A stretch of DNA of 8,596 nt, taken from assembly GCA_020061125.1 (NCBI GenBank), contig JAGUYV010000464.1, positions 1 to 8,596 on the forward strand, read 5' to 3'. The stretch's first letter is position 1, and the number at the start of each line of letters is the position of its first letter. The position numbers and the translations under genes are program-made. The notes beneath the pieces were generated by a model. The model had not been told where the DNA came from, did not search any database, and saw only the letters and a program-made list of their open reading frames with translations. Positions 1 through 6,328 of the stretch are shown here, one piece after another. This DNA comes from a bacterium (GTDB lineage: Bacteria; UBP15; UBA6099; DSWB01).

Positions 1-56
1 CAAAAGTGAGGAAAAACACCGGGACTGGGTGCGTTTTGCGACAGCAAAACCTTGCC

Positions 57-142
57 TGTCCCGCGTTTTTTCCGACGCCGGGACTTTTTCAACGGCCCCC
101 TGTACCTGTTTTTTACGGCCGCCGGACTTTTTCAACAGCCCC
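57..142. repeat. 43-bp imperfect tandem repeat with IS-tip-like ends
   Basis: Two units lie head to tail, 57-99 and 101-142. Both read TGT.CC, then GTTTTTT, then GCCGGGACTTTTTCAACGGCCCC or its variant GCCGGACTTTTTCAACAGCCCC. The units differ by a few substitutions and small indels. The outer part, TTCAACAGCCCC, is the reverse complement of GGGGCTGTTGAA at 1461-1472, which is the edge of the transposase remnant. The units therefore look like right-hand tips of insertion-sequence-like elements whose bodies would lie to the left. A dispersed intergenic repeat is the alternative. A weak inverted pair, GTCCCG (58-63) and CGGGAC (79-84), is also present. Confidence 0.6.
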
Positions 143-175
143 AAAGCCCCATTGAATTTTCAACCGTGCAACGCG

Positions 176-205
176 TTGACAAAATAGTTGCACTTTTGCT
201 AAACT
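176..205 (+). promoter_or_regulatory. sigma70-type promoter for the PUR-family gene
   Basis: A perfect -35 box TTGACA (176-181) is followed after 18 bases by TAAACT (200-205), a 4/6 match to the -10 consensus. TGC stands just in front (197-199), giving an extended -10. Transcription would start near 212 and leave a leader of about 47 bases before the ATG at 259. Confidence 0.55.
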
Positions 206-258
206 GTGCGCATCGAAGAGATTTCCGGTTCGCGGGTCAGGTCAAGCGAGGTGCGGTC

Positions 259-465
259 ATGGGCGAGGAAACCCTGTTTTCCAAAAAAATCATTACTCGA
301 AACAAGGCGTTTTTCCTGGATTTGAAACAGAACGACAACGGAAAATTTCTCAAGGTAACGGAAAACAACGGCAGCAAGCGCAGTTTCGTGTTCATCCCCG
401 AAGAAGGACTCAAGGAATTCAGCGAATCCATCACCGAGATCATCAGCGGCCATTTTCAGGTGTAG
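259..465 (+). CDS. PUR-alpha-like single-repeat DNA/RNA-binding protein
   Basis: This is a 68-residue protein consisting of one PUR repeat. The diagnostic run is seen at residues 15-33: NKAFFLDLKQNDNGKFLKV, followed by a TENNGSKRSFVFIP strand and a C-terminal helix (about 49-63). It closely resembles human PUR-alpha repeats (for example FYLDVKQNAKGRFLKIAE). Bacterial one-repeat members such as Borrelia BpuR bind single-stranded nucleic acids as homodimers, so a small dimeric ssDNA/RNA-binding regulator is the expected role. The frame is open upstream to a TTG at 52, but that stretch runs through the tandem repeat. The ATG at 259 is preferred because GAGGTG (248-253) sits 5 bases ahead and a promoter lies between. 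Targets cannot be read from the sequence. Confidence 0.8.
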   Translation: MGEETLFSKKIITRNKAFFLDLKQNDNGKFLKVTENNGSKRSFVFIPEEGLKEFSESITEIISGHFQV

Positions 466-590
466 CCGGAATCGCCAGCGCAAGCAAATGTTCGCCCGAA
501 AAGAATCGAATACCTGTTTCTGTGACTGTGTTCGTGCAGCAATTTGACTGCAAACCGCAAAATAATTTCCAGCCAGATCTCCACGGAATA

Positions 591-599
591 TGGTATACT
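591..599 (+). promoter_or_regulatory. orphan extended -10 promoter
   Basis: TGG followed directly by TATACT gives an extended -10 (TGn plus a 5/6 hexamer). The -35 position (about 571-576, AGCCAG) is poor. A transcript from here would start near 606 and meet a good Shine-Dalgarno sequence at 637-643, but no start codon follows at a normal distance. It may be the remains of a disrupted gene, or it may feed the membrane-protein gene at 894. Confidence 0.3.
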
Positions 600-704
600 T
601 GGCTTCAGGGTGAAAAGCACGGCGCACACGGCACAATAAGGAGAAACCATCCAAATCTGCTATTGCTGTGATGCGGCTGGGAGCCTGCGTTGGGGATCCG
701 TTTA

Positions 705-746
705 ATGAAGCTGCAACACACGAAACATTCACTGCAACGCAACCAC
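705..746 (+). repeat. direct repeat copy A flanking the AT-rich gene
   Basis: This copy starts ATGAAGCTGCAACACACG, continues with ACATTCACT and ends ACGCAAC. It matches copy B at 1369-1410 over about 42 bases with a handful of differences. The two copies lie 664 bases apart, in the same orientation, on either side of the AT-rich gene at 894-1253. Confidence 0.75.
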
Positions 747-893
747 GGGGCAGGGCGGCTTCTACGCGCCGAGTCCGCGTACAACAAATGTCCCTGCTTT
801 AAATGTATGCGAGAGCTGTATTGCTCCTCAAACGCCAACACAACTACATATAGATGTGGGAAATAAAAGAGCACGATGATAAGAGACTAATAT

Positions 894-1253
894 ATGATGA
901 TAGATACATCAAATGAAAGTCAAATTGCATATGTTATGGTCATATCTATTACTATATTTTCTGTGATCGGTCATATTTTTCGACTATATTTGTTAAAACA
1001 TTATGGTGAAATAGCAACCGAGTTGGGAATCGTTAAAGATTGGAGAATTGGTGTTGATGGCAACTTTATTAAATTTCTCATTTTTGGAAGACGCAATGTA
1101 AACTCACGATATATTGCTATTTGTAGAGCTATATTGATTGTTTCTTTTATTGTATTTATGGTATGTTTCTATATGTTATTTTTGCATACAAAGATTGGAT
1201 TTATTTTGTTTGTTGTATTGTTCATTATATCAATGATGAGAAAATATGTGTAA
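894..1253 (+). CDS. AT-rich three-helix membrane protein, unknown function
   Basis: I do not recognise this 119-residue protein. It shows three hydrophobic segments: about residues 11-32, 74-97 and 100-115, the last two forming a tight hairpin near the C terminus. Between the first and second lies a polar stretch of about 40 residues with the motif LKHYGEIATELGIVKDWRIG, which reads as a folded cytoplasmic loop and is a good query for homologues. AAGAG (881-885) lies 8 bases before the ATG at 894; a second ATG at 897 is equally possible. The gene and its surroundings are strongly AT-rich, with mostly A/T in third positions, unlike every other gene here. Direct repeats bracket it. Together these suggest lateral acquisition as a small cassette. 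Confidence 0.6.
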   Translation: MMIDTSNESQIAYVMVISITIFSVIGHIFRLYLLKHYGEIATELGIVKDWRIGVDGNFIKFLIFGRRNVNSRYIAICRAILIVSFIVFMVCFYMLFLHTKIGFILFVVLFIISMMRKYV

Positions 1254-1264
1254 TAAATAATACA

Positions 1265-1300
1265 TTGAGAATTATGTTGAGAATTATGTTGAGAATTATC
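1265..1300 (+). repeat. three tandem copies of a 12-bp unit
   Basis: The unit TTGAGAATTATG occurs three times in a row at 1265-1276, 1277-1288 and 1289-1300, with a single mismatch at the last base. It starts 11 bases after the stop codon of the AT-rich membrane-protein gene and shares its low GC content, so it belongs to the same foreign segment. Confidence 0.9.
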
Positions 1301-1368
1301 GAAACACCATACTAATTAGAAAGCCATGTATTGAAAAATCGAATCAAATTGAGGTCGTTTATCGCAAG

Positions 1369-1410
1369 ATGAAGCTGCAACACACGACACATTCACTTAA
1401 ACGCAACAAC
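1369..1410 (+). repeat. direct repeat copy B flanking the AT-rich gene
   Basis: This copy starts ATGAAGCTGCAACACACG and carries ACATTCACT before ACGCAAC, as in copy A at 705-746. A short CGTTTA lies in front of both copies, at a slightly different distance. Composition returns to GC-rich soon after it, so copies A and B roughly mark the edges of the AT-rich segment. Confidence 0.75.
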
Positions 1411-1445
1411 AGCATAGGCTGCAACTGTGCCTGAATTCGCGCATA

Positions 1446-1766
1446 TCAAACAGTAAGCGTGGGGCTGTTGAACAACCCCCGACAGAAATAGGCTACTCTG
1501 CGATATTCACCATCCGTACGCCATGCGCCGGGCAATAGCTGCGACCTGCGATAATTTCGCGAAAACGCAATAGAAGGACTTACAAGGGCCTCCAGCGCCG
1601 CCAGAACGCGCCGCAAAGAGGCCGCGAGCCTCTTGAGATTGATGGCTGCGGCGGTGAGACAGGCCTGAATTTCCACATTGGCCATGCCGCGGCGGGCGGC
1701 GCGCCGCAATCCATGCGGCCATCAGTGTTCGCGCAAGGCCAGGGCTTTGTCATCCGCTTCTGAATG
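1446..1766 (-). pseudogene. decayed 3' end of an IS1182-like DDE transposase
   Basis: Reading the minus strand from about 1766, the frame gives DKALALREH, a TGA stop (1722-1724), then WPHGLRRAARRGMANVEIQ and LTAAAINLKRLAASLRR. The HGLRRA.RRG....IQ..LTAAA.NLKRL pattern is the conserved C-terminal end of DDE transposases of the IS1182-like group. Everything N-terminal of it, including the catalytic residues, is missing, and the remaining piece contains an in-frame stop. The open frame then continues past the element tip at 1461 to a stop at 1446-1448, so its last residues are not original coding sequence. Family assignment rests on motif recognition only. The piece is clearly non-functional. 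Confidence 0.7.
1461..1766 (-). mobile_element. insertion-sequence remnant, left tip retained
   Basis: The tip GGGGCTGTTGAACAACCCC (1461-1479) can fold on itself and matches the reverse complement of the tips at 88-99 and 131-142. The transposase 3' end lies directly inside it, which is the expected arrangement for an element end. Only about 300 bases of element sequence can be recognised. The right boundary is not visible and is placed where transposase-like coding stops. No target-site duplication could be identified. Confidence 0.5.
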
Positions 1767-1774
1767 CGTATAAT
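1747..1774 (+). promoter_or_regulatory. near-consensus promoter for the TRAX-like gene
   Basis: TTGTCA (1747-1752, 5/6) and a perfect TATAAT (1769-1774) are separated by 16 bases. Transcription would start near 1781, giving a leader of about 69 bases to the ATG at 1850. The -35 box lies within the recognisable transposase frame (the DDK codons read on the other strand), so the dead element may have supplied part of this promoter. Confidence 0.65.
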
Positions 1775-1787
1775 TCCACAAATCAGA

Positions 1788-1825
1788 CCGGACCGGGAAA
1801 CGGGCGCATGCATCGCGCGGTCCGG
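1788..1825 (+). promoter_or_regulatory. stem-loop in the leader of the TRAX-like gene
   Basis: CCGGACCG (1788-1795) and CGGTCCGG (1818-1825) form a perfect 8-bp GC-rich stem. Inside it, GCG (1804-1806) can pair with CGC (1814-1816) around a CATGCAT loop. The structure ends 9 bases before the Shine-Dalgarno AAGGAG (1835-1840). No U-run follows, so it is not a terminator. It could stabilise the message or bind a protein. Confidence 0.45.
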
Positions 1826-1849
1826 CAACCCCAAAAGGAGCAGGAAACC

Positions 1850-2488
1850 ATGGACCAGACATTGATGGCAGAAGTGGAACGGCTCAAGGAGTTTTTCGAC
1901 GCTGTGGACAAAGAGCGGGAAATCGCTTACGACACCGCGCGCACGCTGCGGCGCCGGTCCGTGAAACTGGTGCGGGACTTGCAGCGGCAGATGGATGTGG
2001 ATGTGGAAAAGGAACTGGCCGAATGCCGCGTGCTGGCCGTGCAACTGTCGCAAACGCCGAACAAATTCGGGTTTGTGGAAGAGGCGCTGCAGGAATACGC
2101 CGAGGCGGCGCTGACTTATTCATTTCTATTCGGCAAACCCGCACCCACGCAGGCGGACCTGGGCTGCACCGAACGCACTTACGCGCTCGGCCTTTCCGAC
2201 GCCATCAGCGAACTGCGCCGCCGCATTCTCACGCTGCTGCGCCAGGACGACATCCAGGGCGCCACGGCCATGTTCGATCTCATGGACGATTATTACCACA
2301 TGATTCTGGTCTTCGATCATACCGACGCAGTGTTGCCCCTGCGCCGCAAGCAGGACGCCCTGCGCGCGGTGACCGAACGCACGCGCGCCGACATCACCAG
2401 CATCATCTGCCAGAAACGGCTCGAGGAAAAGATTCCCGGCTTTGAAACGCGCCTGGACTCGGAACCCGAACCCGAAGCCGGGGAATGA
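1850..2488 (+). CDS. translin/TRAX-family protein, probable RNA endonuclease
   Basis: This 212-residue, all-helical protein is of usual translin-family length. The core signature is clear: LQEYAEA (80-86), YALGLSDAISELRRRIL (111-127), then FDHTDAVLPLRRKQD (155-169), typical of archaeal and bacterial members. In human TRAX the catalytic residues are E126, E129, D193 and E197. The aligned residues here are E82, E85, D117 and E121 with the same local spacing. Human translin lacks the Asp, so this is TRAX-like and probably catalytic. TRAX is the nuclease of C3PO, which cleaves single-stranded RNA and helps process tRNA; an archaeal relative forms an octamer. ATG 1850 is preferred over the in-frame ATG at 1808 because AAGGAG (1835-1840) lies 9 bases ahead and 1808 falls in a hairpin loop. 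Substrate and partners are unknown. Confidence 0.85.
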   Translation: MDQTLMAEVERLKEFFDAVDKEREIAYDTARTLRRRSVKLVRDLQRQMDVDVEKELAECRVLAVQLSQTPNKFGFVEEALQEYAEAALTYSFLFGKPAPTQADLGCTERTYALGLSDAISELRRRILTLLRQDDIQGATAMFDLMDDYYHMILVFDHTDAVLPLRRKQDALRAVTERTRADITSIICQKRLEEKIPGFETRLDSEPEPEAGE

Positions 2489-2489
2489 G

Positions 2490-2524
2490 CCGTCGCGCCA
2501 ACGGCGCGATATTGCGGTTTTTTT
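2490..2524 (+). terminator. intrinsic terminator after the TRAX-like gene
   Basis: TCGCGCC (2493-2499), loop AAC and GGCGCGA (2503-2509) form a 7-bp stem. It extends with CCG (2490-2492) and CGG (2515-2517) across a 5-base bulge and is followed at once by seven T (2518-2524). The structure begins just after the stop codon. It lies between two converging genes but has a T-run only on the plus side. Confidence 0.75.
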
Positions 2525-2534
2525 ATGAAATCAT

Positions 2535-2555
2535 GGCGCACCGGAATGCTGCGCC
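2535..2555 (-). terminator. weak hairpin downstream of the receiver gene
   Basis: GGCGCA (2535-2540) and TGCGCC (2550-2555) form a 6-bp stem with a 9-base loop, just past the stop codon of the receiver gene on the minus strand. The sequence after it in that direction (ATGATTTC) is not a real U-run, so it is at best a weak terminator or a 3' stabilising hairpin. Confidence 0.3.
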
Positions 2556-2560
2556 GCGGC

Positions 2561-2947
2561 TCACTGGCGGTCCCGCTTGAGCAGCTTGGACACCGAGTCC
2601 GTGAGGGTGTTCAACTCGAACGGCTTGGTGATGTACTTTCGCGCGCCGTCCACGAATCCTTTGACTTTTGCGTCCAGTCTTGTGGTGCCCGAGAGAATCA
2701 GCACGGGCGTGTTGCATGTCATGTCGTTCCGCTTGATCATGCGGCACAGTTCATATCCGTCGCCGTCGGGCAGGGTCAGGTCAAGGACAATCAGGTCCGG
2801 CACGGTCTGGGAAAGATAAAGTTCGGAGTCCCTGAAGCTCAAGGCTGTGTCCACGAGGTACCCCTCCGGTTCCAGGGTGTCTCGCACAAGCTCCACCACA
2901 TCCGGGTCGTCATCAATCACAAGAATTCGATATTTTGTCTCGGTCAT
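2561..2947 (-). CDS. stand-alone CheY-like response regulator receiver
   Basis: This 128-residue protein is one complete receiver domain with no output domain. The acidic pocket D12-D13-D14 sits in ILVIDDDPD, the phospho-acceptor is D56 in LIVLDLTLPDGDG, the switch Ser is S86 in LILSG, and the conserved Lys is K108 in YITKPFE. All key residues are present, so it should accept phosphate from a histidine kinase and signal by protein contact. No kinase is in the window. An in-frame ATG at 2983 would add 12 residues, but a TTTAGA / TAATAA promoter-like pair on the minus strand would start the transcript at about that codon. The ATG at 2947 also matches where receiver domains begin. Neither start has a strong Shine-Dalgarno sequence. 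It is divergent from carA; no functional link is evident. Confidence 0.85.
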   Translation of the reverse strand: MTETKYRILVIDDDPDVVELVRDTLEPEGYLVDTALSFRDSELYLSQTVPDLIVLDLTLPDGDGYELCRMIKRNDMTCNTPVLILSGTTRLDAKVKGFVDGARKYITKPFELNTLTDSVSKLLKRDRQ

Positions 2948-2979
2948 GTCCCACGCCCGCGCATTTGAATGTAATATCA

Positions 2980-3018
2980 ACATGTTTATTACCCAGTTTC
3001 AACAGCGTCTAAACATGT
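2980..3018. promoter_or_regulatory. paired ACATGT palindromes between receiver gene and carA
   Basis: ACATGTTTA (2980-2988) and TAAACATGT (3010-3018) form an exact 9-bp inverted repeat across 21 bases. Each half contains the palindrome ACATGT, and the two palindrome centres are 33 bases apart, close to three helical turns. They lie in the divergent promoter region and overlap the likely start of the receiver transcript. This geometry suits a dimeric repressor binding two sites, but no regulator can be named. Confidence 0.35.
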
Positions 3019-3069
3019 AAATCATAAAAAAATTTGTTCCGGTTGACCGCCAACTTTTTTCAAATCCTG

Positions 3070-3099
3070 TTGTATCCCGCGCCGCGCGACTTATATAGT
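3070..3099 (+). promoter_or_regulatory. candidate carA promoter
   Basis: TATAGT (3094-3099, 5/6) is preceded after 18 bases by TTGTAT (3070-3075, 3/6). Transcription would start near 3106 and give a leader of about 68 bases. The -35 box is weak, so an activator or a different promoter remains possible. No terminator-like attenuator is visible in this leader. Confidence 0.4.
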
Positions 3100-3173
3100 A
3101 TATTGACCGGAAGTGCGCACGCGCCCTCAAGGTCGAATAACGGCAATTTTACCGTATCTGAAGGTTTGCGCTT

Positions 3174-4259
3174 ATGAAAGCAGTCATTGCGCTCGCGGAT
3201 GGGACGATTTACGAAGGCCGCAGCTTCGGCGCCACCGGCATCGCCGGGGGCGAGCTGGTGTTCAACACAAGCATGAGCGGGTACCAGGAGATTCTCACGG
3301 ATCCGTCCTACAGGGGGCAGATCGTGACCATGACCTACCCGTTGATTGGGAACTACGGGGTCAATCCCGAGGATGTGGAATCCTCGGGGCCGCAGGTGCA
3401 GGGTTTCATCGTGCGCGAGAACAGCGTGGTGCGCAGCAACTGGCGCGCCACCAGAACCCTGGACGAGTATCTGGACGATCACAACATCATGGGCGTGGAC
3501 CTGGTGGACACCCGCGCCATCACCAGGCACATCCGCGACCACGGGGCGCAGAACGCCGTGATTTCCACCACGCGCAAAACCCCGGAGCAGCTTGTGCGCA
3601 TGGCGCGCGAGTGGCCGGACATGGCCGGGCTGGACCTGGTGCGCGATGTGTGCGTGGACAAGCCCACGGACTGGAACCGCTCGGGCCGGTTCCGCGTGGC
3701 CGTGCTGGACTGCGGCGTGAAGTACAACATTCTGCGCGAACTGCAAAAGCGGGGCGCGCGGCTCAAGCTGTTTCCCGCTCACGGAGATCTCAAGGATATC
3801 CTCAAATTCAAGCCACACGGGGTTATGCTTTCCAACGGGCCGGGCGACCCGGACGCCGTGCCATACGCCGTGGACACCGTACGAGAGCTTGTGGGCCGGC
3901 AGCCCATGTTCGGCATTTGCTTCGGACACCAGATCCTGGGCCTGGCCATGGGAGGCAACACCTACAAACTCAAATTCGGGCACCGCGGAGCGAACCACCC
4001 GGTCAAGGACATGCGCACCGGCAAGGTGCACATCACGGTCCAGAACCACGGATTCTGCGTGGACCTGGATTCCCTGGACAACGCCGCGGACATCGAGGTC
4101 ACGCATCTGAATCTCAACGACAACACCGTGGAGGGCATCAAGCACAAAAAGCTGCCCATCTTCTCGGTGCAGTTTCACCCCGAGGCCTCGCCCGGCCCGC
4201 ACGACACGCTCTACATGTTCGATGAGTTCATGGCTGCGGTGGAAAAAACGAATGCGTAG
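3174..4259 (+). CDS. carA: carbamoyl phosphate synthetase small (glutaminase) subunit
   Basis: CarA hydrolyses glutamine and passes ammonia to CarB for carbamoyl phosphate synthesis, the first step toward pyrimidines and arginine, in the cytoplasm. The 361-residue protein is of normal length. Residues 1 to about 150 form the CarA-specific N-terminal domain (LADGTIYEG, FNTSMSGYQEILTDPSY, DTRAITRHIR). Residues about 173-357 are a class I glutamine amidotransferase with nucleophile C249 in FGICFGHQ and the His/Glu pair H335 and E337 in QFHPEASPGP; SNGPGDP (220-226) is also present. The start ATG follows GAAGG (3160-3164) by 9 bases. The gene lies 242 bases upstream of carB on the same strand, a wide gap for this pair. 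All catalytic residues are present. Confidence 0.97.
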   Translation: MKAVIALADGTIYEGRSFGATGIAGGELVFNTSMSGYQEILTDPSYRGQIVTMTYPLIGNYGVNPEDVESSGPQVQGFIVRENSVVRSNWRATRTLDEYLDDHNIMGVDLVDTRAITRHIRDHGAQNAVISTTRKTPEQLVRMAREWPDMAGLDLVRDVCVDKPTDWNRSGRFRVAVLDCGVKYNILRELQKRGARLKLFPAHGDLKDILKFKPHGVMLSNGPGDPDAVPYAVDTVRELVGRQPMFGICFGHQILGLAMGGNTYKLKFGHRGANHPVKDMRTGKVHITVQNHGFCVDLDSLDNAADIEVTHLNLNDNTVEGIKHKKLPIFSVQFHPEASPGPHDTLYMFDEFMAAVEKTNA

Positions 4260-4312
4260 GGAGTCGCGAGTAGCGTGTAGCGTGTGGGAAAGGCAAAGGC
4301 GTAGGGAGTAGC
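4254..4312 (+). repeat. short GTAG-type direct repeats after carA
   Basis: GCGTAGGGAGTCGC (4254-4267) and GCGTAGGGAGTAGC (4299-4312) are near-identical. The first copy contains the carA stop codon. Between them TAGCGTG occurs twice in tandem (4271-4277, 4278-4284). The pattern looks like a family of simple dispersed intergenic repeats that has spread into the carA-carB gap. Function is unknown. Confidence 0.6.
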
Positions 4313-4429
4313 AATACAAAAATAAACAATTTTTCAGGCAACAAAGAAAGAAGTTTTGGAGTACATAGGAATCAGGCAAACGAAGAAGCGAGGGCAAAGA
4401 AAACATTTTTTGAAGATTTGGATTCATTC

Positions 4430-4489
4430 GTGACCATTCGCGATCTGCATTTCGCGCCAGGCACACCGCTCCAGGCGCTGTCTTTTTAA
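4430..4489 (+). other. possible 19-codon leader frame upstream of carB
   Basis: A frame from GTG 4430 to TAA 4487-4489 encodes 19 residues, runs straight through the terminator-like hairpin at 4454-4478, and ends on the carB Shine-Dalgarno sequence (4488-4494). Only a weak GGA (4420-4422) precedes the GTG. A run of six T (4406-4411) lies just upstream. The layout resembles the pyrBI leader of enteric bacteria, but a short open frame in this setting can easily be chance. Confidence 0.2.
4454..4487 (+). terminator. terminator-like hairpin just ahead of carB
   Basis: GCGCC (4454-4458) pairs with GGCGC (4474-4478), then an A-A mismatch, then GG (4460-4461) with CC (4471-4472), closing a 9-base loop. 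After TGTC come five T (4483-4487), immediately before the carB Shine-Dalgarno. It could end transcription after carA, act as an attenuator for carB, or be weak and of no consequence. Confidence 0.4.
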
Positions 4490-4501
4490 GGAAGTTGACC
4501 G

Positions 4502-6169
<1,668 letters not shown>

Positions 6170-6328
6170 CGCGAACCGGGTCCGATGAAGAGCCTGGAGG
6201 GTGTGTCAAAACGGAATCCGGACAGGCAGGCGCTGTGATCGCAGCAAAGCGCGGCGGCACAATATCCCGCGCGTTTCAATTCATCCCGCTTACCATATAT
6301 CACATAAATCATGAGCAAGGCCGGGAAT
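6170..6328. other. gap between converging carB and TPR genes
   Basis: No gene or clear terminator is visible here. A near-palindrome GCTGTGATCGCAGC lies at 6231-6244 without a T-run. No frame resembles the second half of CarB. Confidence 0.5.

Larger units (their letters stand above)
466..893. other. 428-bp gap with no convincing gene
   Basis: No frame here looks like a real protein. The gap holds an extended -10 promoter (591-599), a strong Shine-Dalgarno sequence TAAGGAG (637-643) with no ATG, GTG or TTG at a usable distance behind it, and the first copy of a long direct repeat (705-746). Composition changes from GC-rich to AT-rich at about 800, ahead of the membrane-protein gene. A 43-codon frame from ATG 671 to TAA 802 runs through the repeat and has no adjacent ribosome-binding site. 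Confidence 0.5.

Noticed and set aside
52-258. N-terminal extension of the PUR protein from a TTG at 52
   Set aside because: The added 69 residues are encoded by the IS-tip-like tandem repeat and the promoter; the ATG at 259 has a good Shine-Dalgarno and starts where the PUR fold starts.
671-802. 43-codon frame from ATG 671 as a small gene
   Set aside because: The good Shine-Dalgarno is 27 bases away, too far, and the frame runs through the direct repeat; nothing protein-like is evident.
1265-1300. CRISPR-like or iteron array
   Set aside because: Only three adjoining 12-bp units with no spacers, and no replication or Cas gene nearby; a simple tandem duplication is enough.
705-1410. Integron gene cassette with attC sites
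   Set aside because: The repeats have no RYYYAAC/GTTRRRY core pair and no attC-like inverted arms, and no integrase is present.
6170-6328. Frameshift or readthrough joining carB to its second half
   Set aside because: None of the three forward frames after the stop resembles the second ATP-grasp domain.
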